28,466 bases of DNA. Origin: CAZVRZ01 sp964629965 (GTDB taxonomy: Bacteria > Chloroflexota > Anaerolineae > Anaerolineales > UBA4823). Below, in pieces: positions 7,758 through 15,536 of the stretch; the stretch's first letter is position 1; every line of letters begins with the position of its first letter. The DNA lies in contig CAZVRZ010000069.1 in NCBI GenBank assembly GCA_964629965.1, forward strand, positions 1 through 28,466, given 5' to 3'. The notes beneath the pieces are model-generated. The model searched no databases and had not been told where the DNA came from. It saw only the letters and a list, made by a program, of their open reading frames with translations. The translations under genes were made by a program, and so were the position numbers.

Positions 7758-8993
7758 ATGCAAAAAGCCACCCAACAACAAACGAAAGAACATAACCGCG
7801 ACCTGGTGCTCCAAACCATCATCGCCCATAGTGAGATCAGCCGGGCCGAGATTGCCCGCCTGACAGGCCTGACGCGTACCACGGTCTCCGAGATCGTGGC
7901 AGAATTCATACGCTCTGAAATGGTGCGAGAAATCGGGGTCGGCGCATCCCAAGGCGGTAAATCCCCCATTCTACTGAGCCTGAATGCGGATGCCCGTTAC
8001 CTGATCGGGCTAGACCTGGCGCACGACCAGTTCCGCGGTGCAATTGTGAACCTGCGCGGTGAGATCAAGGAAGAAAAAAAATTCATCTCAGATGGCAGTG
8101 GGCAAGCAGCCTTGCAAGCCGTTTTTAACATTCTGGACCACCTGACGCAATCCAGCATTGTATCCAGCGCCCATGCACCATTGATCGGTATCGGTATCGG
8201 AACGCCCGGGCTGGTGAATACGCACGAGGGCGTGGTGATCAATGCCGTGAACCTGGATTGGCTAAACCTGCCATTAGGAAGCCTCTTGCAAGCGCGCTAC
8301 GGCTTGCCCGTGCAGGTGCTCAACGACAGCCAGGCGGCAGCCTGGGGAGAATACAAGTTCGGCGCAAATTACCCCAGCGATGGTCACCTGATCGTGATCA
8401 ATGCCCGGGATGGCATCGGAGCCGGCATCATCCTGCATGGGCAATTGTTCCAGGGAGATGGCGGCGGCGCAGGAGAAATTGGGCACATCCGCATCATCCA
8501 AACCGGAGGACTGCCCTGCCGCTGCGGTCATACCGGCTGCCTGGAAACGGTTGCCAGCACCCAGGCTATTCTGAAGCGCATGAGAGAAGCGCAGTCCCCG
8601 GATCTTCTTGGTTCGTTCCAATCTTCCATTGGACTGGAGACATTGATGACCGCCTTTGCGTCCAGCGACGGCGATACAGAGAATCGTGGCGATATAGAGC
8701 ATCGCTTGGCGCAAAGAATTGTGCATGAGGCCGGCTATTACACCGGCCTGGCAATTGCGGGCCTGGTAGGTATGCTGAATATTCACACTGTAGTTCTGAC
8801 CGGCGATATGACTCGCCTGGGATTGCCCTGGCTAGAGATTATCCGAGAAACCGTAGCGCAGGCATCGCTGGAGCGGTTAGCGCGGGAAACACATATCGAA
8901 ATAGGAAAAACCGGAGCGCACAGCGTGTTGCTGGGTGCAGCAGCCCGGGCATTTAGCACAACGATGTTAGGTTCAACACGGGCGTTTGGTTAA
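7758..8993 (+). CDS. ROK-family transcriptional regulator
   Basis: A 411-residue protein with an N-terminal winged helix-turn-helix (ISRAEIARLTGLTRTTVSEIV, about residues 30-50) and a C-terminal sugar-kinase-like ROK domain. The ROK domain shows IGIGTPGLVN, the glycine-rich INARDGIGAGII region, GGGAGEIGHI and the zinc-binding motif CRCGHTGCLE near residue 254. Such proteins (NagC, Mlc, XylR) are usually repressors responding to a sugar or sugar phosphate. A kinase function cannot be excluded, but the DNA-binding domain argues for regulation. Genes downstream (second ROK protein, deacetylase, chitinase remnant) suggest an amino-sugar signal. A palindrome in its own promoter points to autorepression. 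Confidence 0.88.
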   Translation: MQKATQQQTKEHNRDLVLQTIIAHSEISRAEIARLTGLTRTTVSEIVAEFIRSEMVREIGVGASQGGKSPILLSLNADARYLIGLDLAHDQFRGAIVNLRGEIKEEKKFISDGSGQAALQAVFNILDHLTQSSIVSSAHAPLIGIGIGTPGLVNTHEGVVINAVNLDWLNLPLGSLLQARYGLPVQVLNDSQAAAWGEYKFGANYPSDGHLIVINARDGIGAGIILHGQLFQGDGGGAGEIGHIRIIQTGGLPCRCGHTGCLETVASTQAILKRMREAQSPDLLGSFQSSIGLETLMTAFASSDGDTENRGDIEHRLAQRIVHEAGYYTGLAIAGLVGMLNIHTVVLTGDMTRLGLPWLEIIRETVAQASLERLARETHIEIGKTGAHSVLLGAAARAFSTTMLGSTRAFG

Positions 8994-9024
8994 TTGCTAA
9001 CATAAATCTCTGGAGGTTTATAGT

Positions 9025-10461
9025 ATGGTCGATAAGCTCAAACTCATTCCGCCCAGGTTTATCCCGCCGCTCGATGAAGAATTCCGACCCGCCATCCTGG
9101 CAAACCAGGCTTTCCGGCAAGAGGTGTCTTCCTCCGTACATCAGCCCCAAGGACTCTCCGCACAGGATACAACGCTGATCATTGGATTGGAAAGATCGAA
9201 CGGGGAATTTTCCCGCTATGAAACGATTGTTTTCCCGGACGACCATCCCCAGGCAGAGGCAAACTTTCAATACGTAGAAAGGCTGGTTAAATTTCTGCTC
9301 TGGCAGCGCGGTGGCTGGAAAGTTTACATCGGCGGGCCGCGCCGGATTGGGCAATACATCCGGCAGGTTTATACGCCGCAGGGGAAACGGCAGTTTGATT
9401 ATCACTTCTTAGGCGAACAAGTTTACGAACGAACCTTCACCGTAGTAGATTGCGATCCGTCGGAAGTGCCTGCCGCCCAGGAAGTCGGCAAACCACTGGG
9501 GGGCCACCTGGATGGCTGCCGGATCGGTTTTGACCTGGGCGCCTCCGACCGTAAGGTCAGCGCCGTCATCGATGGGCAGGTAGTTTACAGCGAAGAGGAG
9601 ATCTGGGAACCGCGCAAGCATTCCGACCCTGAATACCACTACCAGGAAATCTTGACCGCTTTGAAGACAGCCGCATCGAAGATGCCACGCGTGGACGCCA
9701 TCGGCGGCAGCTCGGCAGGGATTTACATTGACAACCGTCCGATGGTAGCCTCACTCTTCCGCAACATACCGGCCGATCAATATCATAAAATCCGCAGCCT
9801 TTTCCAGCGTATAAGCCAGGAGTTCGACGTTCCACTAGAAGTGATCAATGACGGCGATGTGACCGCACTGGCAGGATCTATGTCGCTCGAAGATACGGGC
9901 ATCCTGGGGATTGCCCTGGGATCGAGCGAGGCCAGCGGCTACATTGACTTGAACGGACGCATCGTGGGCTGGCTGAACGAACTGGCCTTTGCTCCCGTGG
10001 ATTACAACCCGAACGGTCCCATGGATGAATGGTCCGGCGACATTGGTGTTGGCTCGCAATATTTTTCCCAACAATGCGTATTCCGCTTGGCCCCCAAGGC
10101 AGGGATTGCCATCCCCAGTCAACTGACAAATGCCGAAAAACTCAAGTTCGTGCAGGAGAAGCTAGAAGCCGGACACGAAGGCGCCCTGCAGATATGGCAA
10201 AGCATGGGCATTTACCTGGGATATGGACTGGCGCATTACGCCGATTTCTATGATGTTAAGCATATTTTGATCTTGGGTCGCTGCACTTCCGGGCAAGGTG
10301 GCGACTTGCTGCTGGAAGAGGCCAACCGCGTGCTGCAGACCGAATTCCCTTACCTGGCAGATCGGATGCACATCCAATTGCCCGACGAAAAAAGCCGGCG
10401 CGTTGGCCAATCGATCGCTGCAGCCAGCTTACCAGCCTTACCCATTCGTAGAGACGCATGA
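9025..10461 (+). CDS. ROK-family sugar-kinase-like protein without DNA-binding domain
   Basis: A 478-residue protein with GGAGG eight bases before its ATG. The phosphate-1 motif IGFDLGASDRKVSAV appears near residue 168, and the second half keeps the actin-like fold landmarks VINDGDVTALAGS and ILGIALGSSEASGYI. It lacks a helix-turn-helix and the usual CxCGxxGCxE zinc motif. An N-terminal region of about 160 residues of unknown role precedes the kinase-like part. It may be a divergent sugar or amino-sugar kinase; the substrate is not evident. It starts 31 bases after the ROK regulator and precedes the deacetylase, so these are probably co-transcribed. The last codons lie inside a repeat arm. 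Confidence 0.75.
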   Translation: MVDKLKLIPPRFIPPLDEEFRPAILANQAFRQEVSSSVHQPQGLSAQDTTLIIGLERSNGEFSRYETIVFPDDHPQAEANFQYVERLVKFLLWQRGGWKVYIGGPRRIGQYIRQVYTPQGKRQFDYHFLGEQVYERTFTVVDCDPSEVPAAQEVGKPLGGHLDGCRIGFDLGASDRKVSAVIDGQVVYSEEEIWEPRKHSDPEYHYQEILTALKTAASKMPRVDAIGGSSAGIYIDNRPMVASLFRNIPADQYHKIRSLFQRISQEFDVPLEVINDGDVTALAGSMSLEDTGILGIALGSSEASGYIDLNGRIVGWLNELAFAPVDYNPNGPMDEWSGDIGVGSQYFSQQCVFRLAPKAGIAIPSQLTNAEKLKFVQEKLEAGHEGALQIWQSMGIYLGYGLAHYADFYDVKHILILGRCTSGQGGDLLLEEANRVLQTEFPYLADRMHIQLPDEKSRRVGQSIAAASLPALPIRRDA

Positions 10462-10498
10462 GCCGTACCCGGCTGGAGCCGGGTACGGCTCCTGTTGC
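10447..10498. repeat. REP-like nested hairpin between ROK protein and deacetylase
   Basis: A perfect 14-base inverted repeat, AGCCGTACCCGGCT/AGCCGGGTACGGCT, with a two-base centre occupies 10461-10490. It begins at the last base of the ROK protein's stop codon. It is flanked by AGACGCA on the left and TGCGTTT on the right, which form an imperfect outer stem. The left flank CGTAGAGACGCA (10447-10458) is identical to an arm at 12906-12917. No T-run follows, so it looks like an interspersed palindromic repeat rather than a standard terminator. Confidence 0.65.
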
Positions 10499-10522
10499 GT
10501 TTAATTGATTGGAGATAATAAT

Positions 10523-11389
10523 ATGAAATTTCACTTAGACACCGCTGAAGTATTTGTTCCAGACGGCCTGCCGGTCGAGCAGGCCTTGCGGCGCACAACG
10601 CACATGGCGATCAGCGCCCACCAGGATGATATCGAGATCATGGCAGCCAGGCCCATCCTGGAATGCTTTCAACAGGAAAAGCTGTGGTTCACCGGTGTAG
10701 TCATCACCGATGGCCGAGGCTCGCCGCGCAACGATCTATACAATGATTACGATGACGAGCAGATGCACGGATTGCGCTTCAAAGAGCAAAAGAAAGCGGC
10801 AGTGGTTGGCGAATACGCCGCCCAGGTGCTGCTGGATTATCCCAGTAAAACTGTCAAAGATCAGAGCAAAATTCACCCGTTAGAAGACCTGGTTGCGCTG
10901 CTGAGTGCCAGTCAACCCCAGTATGTATATACACACAACCTGGCAGATAAACATGATACCCACGTAGCAGTGGCGCTGCGCACGATTAACGCCATCTGCG
11001 GCCTACCGCCAGAGCAGCGCCCGCAGAAGCTTTTTGGCTGTGAAGTATGGCGCGACCTGGATTGGATGGTTGACAGCGATAAAGTGGCCCTGGATATGAC
11101 CTCGCACGAAAATTTGCAGGCCGCGCTGCTGGGCGTGTTCGACTCACAAATCTGCGGCGGCAAGCGCTATGATCTGGCCACAATGGGACGGAGGCGCGCC
11201 CACGCCACCTACTTCGAATCGCACGGCGTGGACCAGGCGCAAGGACTCACGTTCGCTATGGACCTAACCCCACTGATCCAGGGGAAAAAGGCAGATCACG
11301 AGCAACCGGAAGATATCGCAGCATACGTTCAGGAGCACATAGCACGCTTTGAGCAGGATGTACTCGAGCGTTTGAAACGAGTCGGATGA
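10523..11389 (+). CDS. PIG-L/LmbE-family deacetylase
   Basis: A 288-residue hydrolase of the GlcNAc-PI de-N-acetylase (PIG-L/LmbE) family. The zinc site appears as AHQDDIE (His33, Asp35, Asp36), a variant of the common AHPDDE, with the distal HDTH at residues 144-147. Members remove acetyl groups from N-acetylglucosamine-containing conjugates such as mycothiol or bacillithiol precursors, lipids or sugars; the actual substrate is unknown. The ATG is preceded by GGAG with an eight-base spacer; the upstream in-frame ATG at 10505 lacks this. No signal peptide is seen, so it should act in the cytoplasm. Its stop overlaps the ATG of the chitinase remnant (ATGA). Confidence 0.85.
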   Translation: MKFHLDTAEVFVPDGLPVEQALRRTTHMAISAHQDDIEIMAARPILECFQQEKLWFTGVVITDGRGSPRNDLYNDYDDEQMHGLRFKEQKKAAVVGEYAAQVLLDYPSKTVKDQSKIHPLEDLVALLSASQPQYVYTHNLADKHDTHVAVALRTINAICGLPPEQRPQKLFGCEVWRDLDWMVDSDKVALDMTSHENLQAALLGVFDSQICGGKRYDLATMGRRRAHATYFESHGVDQAQGLTFAMDLTPLIQGKKADHEQPEDIAAYVQEHIARFEQDVLERLKRVG

Positions 11390-11763
11390 GCGATATCCAC
11401 AATTTTAATGCGCCCTTGCATGCCACTTTGGGGGATCCATCTGATGGCAATGTAGAAGCAGTCGTGGCAGCCTACCTGCAAACCGGGATACCGGCTGGCA
11501 AACTGGTGATAGGTATCCCCTTCTATGGGCGCGGCTGGCAGGGCGTACCGGCGGAAGATAACGGCTTTTATCAACCAGCTGCGAGGCCTTCCTCGCCCCC
11601 ATCGTTTGACTACACCGAGCTCAAACGGAATTACATTTCCACGGATGCTCCCCTGCAGCCGCAATCGTCTTACCAGCGCTTCTGGCACAATGAAGCCAAG
11701 GTCCCCTGGCTGTACAGCCCAGAAACTGGCATTATGATCACCTACAACCCGATAACTAAATAG
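11386..11763 (+). pseudogene. Internal remnant of a GH18 chitinase-like glycosidase
   Basis: The 125 residues match the back part of glycoside hydrolase family 18 barrels. They include NFNAPLH, the segment VEAVVAAYLQTGIPAGKLVIG followed by IPFYGRGW, a FDYTEL stretch, and WLYSPETGIMITYNP near the end. The catalytic DxxDxDxE strand and everything before it are missing. The frame ends exactly where intact members continue with a YDDPES-like motif and the final barrel strand, so both ends are lost. Its ATG overlaps the deacetylase stop, so it may still be translated, but it could not form an active enzyme. It is best seen as the scar of a deletion, consistent with a former chitin or amino-sugar locus. 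Confidence 0.75.
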
Positions 11764-11806
11764 CATCCGTTCGACATAACCAAACAAGCGGCTCTTTGAA
11801 TAATGC

Positions 11807-11843
11807 GCCAGGTACATTGTACGAAAGTACAAGCATACCTGGC
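11807..11843. other. Long imperfect hairpin with GAAA tetraloop
   Basis: GCCAGGTA pairs with TACCTGGC (outer 8 bp) and TTGTAC with GTACAA (inner 6 bp) around a GAAA loop, with a small 2/3-base internal loop between them. There is no T-run on either side. It could be a repeat element, a processing or protection structure after the chitinase remnant, or a protein-binding site upstream of the exporter operon. Confidence 0.6.
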
Positions 11844-11855
11844 ACCAAAAGGCCA

Positions 11856-11884
11856 ATGGCAGTTCAAGCCAGATTCGATATACT
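11856..11884 (+). promoter_or_regulatory. Candidate promoter for the ABC-2 exporter operon
   Basis: ATGGCA (11856-11861) and TATACT (11879-11884) with a 17-base spacer lie 25 bases before the ATPase start codon, which also has a GGAGGTAGG ribosome-binding site. The -10 element is good and the -35 is weak. Confidence 0.45.
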
Positions 11885-11908
11885 GTCTCTAAAGAAATGG
11901 AGGTAGGT

Positions 11909-12904
11909 ATGAATCCAGTGGCTATTGAAGTGCGTAACTTGTACAAATCTTATGATGAGATCAAAGCTGTTCAGGGCGTCAGTTTTCAGGTGCAGGCCGG
12001 TGAAATTTTCAGCCTGCTCGGGCCGAATGGAGCCGGCAAGACCACCACGATCTCGATCTTGTCAACCCTGCTGCGCCCAGACAAGGCGCCGGGGGCAACT
12101 GACAACTACACTGAGCACGGATCCAATGCCAGCGATGTGTTGGTGATGGGTCATTCGATCCGTACAGATGCAATGGGCGTCAAATCCGTCCTGGGGGTCG
12201 TTCCCCAGGAAGTGGCCTTGTATGAGGATCTCTCAGCGCGTGAGAACCTAGCTTTCTGGGGAAAAATGTATGGGCTGCGTGGCAAAATTCTGCAGCAACG
12301 AGTGGCAGAAGTGCTTGACTTGATCGGCCTGCAGGAACGCGCCAACGACCGGGTGGGCAAATACTCGGGTGGCATGAAACGACGCGTCAACATCGGCGTG
12401 GCGCTTCTTCACAAGCCCCAGGTCATCTACATGGATGAGCCCACCGTGGGCATTGATCCGCAGTCTCGCCGCAGCATTCTGGATAGCGTGGTTGCGCTCA
12501 AAAACGAAGGCATGACCGTGTTGTACACCACCCACTACATGGAAGAAGCTCAAGAGCTTTCGGATCACATCGCCATCATGGATCACGGCAAACTGATCGC
12601 CATGGGAACCCACGCCGAACTGGTGAAAATTGTCGGCCAGATGGATCGCATCACGCTGACGGTCAATGCAGATGGAGACCGGATGAAGGAAGCCTGGGCT
12701 CGCACCCCGGGAGTGCAGCAGGTCAGCGCAGAAAATGGATCGTTGATCGTATTGGCAAATGACTCCAACCACGTACTCCCCGACCTCTTCGAAGCTGCTT
12801 CGGCTGAAAAAGTGCGCATCACTTCGGTCGATATTCAAGAGCCTAACCTGGAGACCGTTTTCTTGCATTTGACCGGCCGCGCTTTGAGAGATAGCAATCC
12901 ATAG
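11909..12904 (+). CDS. ABC-2-type exporter ATP-binding protein
   Basis: A 331-residue ATPase of the DrrA/CcmA-like group that pairs with ABC-2 permeases. It has Walker A GPNGAGKTT (residues 38-46), signature KYSGGMKRR, Walker B VIYMDEPTVGIDP and switch His in TTHYMEEA. A C-terminal domain of about 100 residues, typical for drug and antibiotic exporters, follows. Residues 60-75 (APGATDNYTEHGSNAS) form an insertion between the strand after LLRPD and DVLVMGH, where relatives normally have only a short turn. The ATG at 11909 was chosen over 11897 because GGAGGTAGG precedes it. Two permease genes follow, so the three form an exporter; the cargo is unknown. Confidence 0.87.
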   Translation: MNPVAIEVRNLYKSYDEIKAVQGVSFQVQAGEIFSLLGPNGAGKTTTISILSTLLRPDKAPGATDNYTEHGSNASDVLVMGHSIRTDAMGVKSVLGVVPQEVALYEDLSARENLAFWGKMYGLRGKILQQRVAEVLDLIGLQERANDRVGKYSGGMKRRVNIGVALLHKPQVIYMDEPTVGIDPQSRRSILDSVVALKNEGMTVLYTTHYMEEAQELSDHIAIMDHGKLIAMGTHAELVKIVGQMDRITLTVNADGDRMKEAWARTPGVQQVSAENGSLIVLANDSNHVLPDLFEAASAEKVRITSVDIQEPNLETVFLHLTGRALRDSNP

Positions 12905-12905
12905 C

Positions 12906-12935
12906 GCGTAGAGACGCAAAATCTTGCGTCTATTG
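12906..12935. repeat. Short palindromic repeat in the exporter operon
   Basis: AGACGCAA-AATC-TTGCGTCT (12912-12931) is a perfect 8-bp hairpin within CGTAGAGACGCA...GCGTCTATTG. It lies between the ATPase stop and the ribosome-binding site of the first permease. The left arm, CGTAGAGACGCA, is shared with the repeat at 10447. Similar GTAGAGACGCA-type palindromes are known as interspersed repeats in other bacteria, including cyanobacteria. Confidence 0.6.
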
Positions 12936-12962
12936 GAGAATATACATCTCGAGGAGGTTATT

Positions 12963-14276
12963 ATGAAAGCATGGGATATAGCCATTAAAGATCTGACGCA
13001 ATCTTTCCGCAGCGCGTTCGCCGTGATCTTCATGTTCGGCGTACCATTGCTGATGACAGGAATGTTCTATATCATGTTCGGCGGAATGTCCAATGATGAT
13101 GAATCGGCCTTTGCGCTGCCCACCACGCGCGTCGTGATTGCCAATCTGGACGAGGGTTTTCCGGATATGCAGGGTTTGCCAGGTAACAGCGAAACCGGCT
13201 CATTGGGAGAAGTGATCGCCGTCACGCTCCAACAAGATGAATTTGCCAACCTGATGGAGGTGAACCTGGTAGACAGCAGCGAAGCCGCACACCTGGCCGT
13301 AGATAGACAAGAAGCAGGATTAGCCATCATCATCCCGAAGGATTTTTCCCGACAATTTACCGGCTCCACAAGCCAGGCCGTACTCAGAGTTTATCAAGAC
13401 CCCACCCTGACGATCGGCCCAGCGATTGTGCGCTCGTTGCTCAGCCAGTTCATGGATGGGATGTCTGGTGGAAAAATAGCTGCATCGGTCATTTTATCCA
13501 ATAACCCCGCCAGTGATCCGGCGCAGATCGCCGAGATCACAGAAGCCTACCTGGCATTCTCAACCCAGGTACAATCCCCCGAAACGCTGGTAGAAGTGCA
13601 TGCGCCGGCCGCGGCGGTCGGAACCGCCAACGATTCGAAAAATGCGCCATCTCAACAAAATAATCTACTCATGACCATCATAGGACCTATCATGGGAGGA
13701 ATGCTGATCTTTTATGCTTTCTACACGGGAACCACAACCGCACAAACCGTTTTGAAAGAAGATGAAGAAGGCACACTGCCGCGGCTGTTTACCACGCCCA
13801 CCCCGCAATCCACCATCTTGAGCGGCAAGCTGCTGGCAGTCTTTATGACGGTTCTGGTTCAGGTGGTTGTGCTGCTCATCCTTGGGCGATTGATATTCAA
13901 GATCACCTGGGGCGGCCTGCTGCCCGTCAGTATGATGTCGGCAGGCACAATCATTGTTGCTGCAACCTTTGGCGTTTTTATCAATTCGTTGATCAAGAAC
14001 ACCAAACAAGGCGGGCTCATTTACGGAGGCCTGCTCACAGTTACCGGTATGCTTGGCATGATGCCGATTTTTACCCAGAGTGTGGGTGGAACGCCATTGG
14101 ATATAGTTTCTCTCGCCATGCCCCAGGGCTGGGCAGTGCGCGGCCTGCTGCAGTGCATTCGGGGCGCATCTTCCCAGGCTGTATTTCTTACGACCCTGGT
14201 CATGCTGGCCTGGAGCCTGGTTTTCTTCTGTGCAGGCGTATGGCGCTTTCAAAAACGATACGCTCAGGAGGTTTGA
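12963..14276 (+). CDS. ABC-2-type exporter permease (first)
   Basis: A 437-residue membrane protein. An N-terminal membrane segment (FAVIFMFGVPLLMTGMFYIMF) is followed by a large extracytoplasmic domain of about 200 residues, then a cluster of five to six membrane segments. This is the layout of ABC-2 (YhaP/LinN/DrrB-like) permeases. The stretch LLMTIIGPIMGGMLIFYAFYTG opens the membrane cluster, and EDEEGTLPRLFTTPTPQSTILSGK is the cytoplasmic coupling segment. The ATG is preceded by GAGGAGG; an upstream frame start at 12924 lies in the repeat region and is rejected. The stop is one base before the next permease start. Confidence 0.85.
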   Translation: MKAWDIAIKDLTQSFRSAFAVIFMFGVPLLMTGMFYIMFGGMSNDDESAFALPTTRVVIANLDEGFPDMQGLPGNSETGSLGEVIAVTLQQDEFANLMEVNLVDSSEAAHLAVDRQEAGLAIIIPKDFSRQFTGSTSQAVLRVYQDPTLTIGPAIVRSLLSQFMDGMSGGKIAASVILSNNPASDPAQIAEITEAYLAFSTQVQSPETLVEVHAPAAAVGTANDSKNAPSQQNNLLMTIIGPIMGGMLIFYAFYTGTTTAQTVLKEDEEGTLPRLFTTPTPQSTILSGKLLAVFMTVLVQVVVLLILGRLIFKITWGGLLPVSMMSAGTIIVAATFGVFINSLIKNTKQGGLIYGGLLTVTGMLGMMPIFTQSVGGTPLDIVSLAMPQGWAVRGLLQCIRGASSQAVFLTTLVMLAWSLVFFCAGVWRFQKRYAQEV

Positions 14277-14277
14277 T

Positions 14278-15495
14278 ATGACTCGTATCTTGAATATCAC
14301 GGCTAAAGATTTACAACAACTCTTCAGAGACCGAAAAACATTTCTGTTCTTACTGATCATGCCAATCGGTTTCACCCTGCTGTTCGGTTATGCATTTGGC
14401 GGTTTTAGCAAATCTGAAACGGATTCTCGCCTGCCAGTAGCATTGGTGAACCAGGATGGAGAAAAATTGAGTGAGGAACTCGCCGGTATACTGGCGAATT
14501 CAGAAGTCATCCGGCTGGTGAGTGAACCAGAAGATTCACTGACCGATTTCGAAGATCAACTTGCGGATAATAAACTGGCAGGGATCATCGTGATCCCGTC
14601 CGGCTACAGCCAATCCATGCAAGCGAACAGTACACAAGGCAAAGAACTGCCCCGCTTGCTCCTGCAAGTGGACAATACTACCTCCGGCGGCATCAGTATT
14701 CAAAACGAAGTATTAACTGCCGCCCGCCGCCTCGCGCAAGCCTGCTGGACGGCTCAAACGGCCAGGCAAACGAACCGGGCGATAGACTTCGAAACGGCGC
14801 TGGATCAAAGCCTGCTGGCCTGGCAAAAGCCCCCCATCGCTATCGAAGTTACCGCGGGTACGGCCGCAGAAGCAACAACAAACGAACAAAGTGGCATATC
14901 CTTAGCGCATTCCTCGCCTGGGATGATGCTGCAGTTTGCTATTGCAGGCTTGTTGACTGCAGCCCAGGTGATGGTGAACGAACGCAAGTCGCGCTGCTTG
15001 CAGCGCTTGCTAACCACCGCCACCCGGCGGGTAGATATCCTCTTGGGGCACTACCTGGCTATCTTCGTCCTGATCTTCGCTCAGTTCCTGGCATTGATCG
15101 TTTTTGGCCAGTGGATCCTCAAAATAGATTACCTGCGTCTGCCGGTCGCCACGCTGTTGGTAGCCGTTGCGGCTGCACTGTGCATTGCTTCCTTAGGATT
15201 ATTGATTGGAGCCTGGGCAAAAAACGAAGAACAGGCAATCACTTTTTCCTTGATCATCATGTTCGTATTCTCGGGCCTGGGTGGAGCCTGGATGCCATTG
15301 GAACTCACCGGTAAAACTTTCCAGGCGATCGGGCACCTGACACCTGTTGCCTGGGCGATGGATGGTTTCAAAAATATCATCGCCCGCGGCCTGGGTCTTG
15401 AGTCAACATTGCTGCCAGTCATTGTCCTGGCAGGTTACGCGGTCGTGTTCTTCATGATCTCTACCTGGAAATTTTACCTGAGCGAGGGACGATAA
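14278..15495 (+). CDS. ABC-2-type exporter permease (second)
   Basis: A 405-residue paralogue-like partner of the preceding permease with the same layout. One membrane segment near residue 20-40 (FLFLLIMPIGFTLLFGYAFGGF) precedes an extracytoplasmic domain, and about five membrane segments follow from residue 218. The coupling segment NERKSRCLQRLLTTATRR corresponds to the EEGTLPRLFTTP region of the first permease. AGGAGG lies five bases before the ATG. Together with the ATPase it should form a heterodimeric exporter. The C-terminal half contains the GLGGAWMPLELTG loop common in this family. The substrate is unknown. Confidence 0.85.
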   Translation: MTRILNITAKDLQQLFRDRKTFLFLLIMPIGFTLLFGYAFGGFSKSETDSRLPVALVNQDGEKLSEELAGILANSEVIRLVSEPEDSLTDFEDQLADNKLAGIIVIPSGYSQSMQANSTQGKELPRLLLQVDNTTSGGISIQNEVLTAARRLAQACWTAQTARQTNRAIDFETALDQSLLAWQKPPIAIEVTAGTAAEATTNEQSGISLAHSSPGMMLQFAIAGLLTAAQVMVNERKSRCLQRLLTTATRRVDILLGHYLAIFVLIFAQFLALIVFGQWILKIDYLRLPVATLLVAVAAALCIASLGLLIGAWAKNEEQAITFSLIIMFVFSGLGGAWMPLELTGKTFQAIGHLTPVAWAMDGFKNIIARGLGLESTLLPVIVLAGYAVVFFMISTWKFYLSEGR

Positions 15496-15499
15496 GCAT

Positions 15500-15536
15500 A
15501 GGCCCGGCGGCAAAGAGCACTAAGGCTGCCGGGCCT
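15500..15536. terminator. Hairpin between convergent genes, possible bidirectional terminator
   Basis: AGGCCCGGCGGC and GCTGCCGGGCCT form a 12-bp stem with one G-T-type mismatch and a 13-base loop. It lies just after the exporter operon and over the stop codon of the convergent secreted-protein gene. No T-run follows in either direction, so intrinsic termination is uncertain. Confidence 0.4.

Noticed and set aside
15500..15536. Confident rho-independent terminator after the exporter operon
   Set aside because: The stem is strong but no T-run follows on either strand, so it is kept only as a low-confidence terminator.
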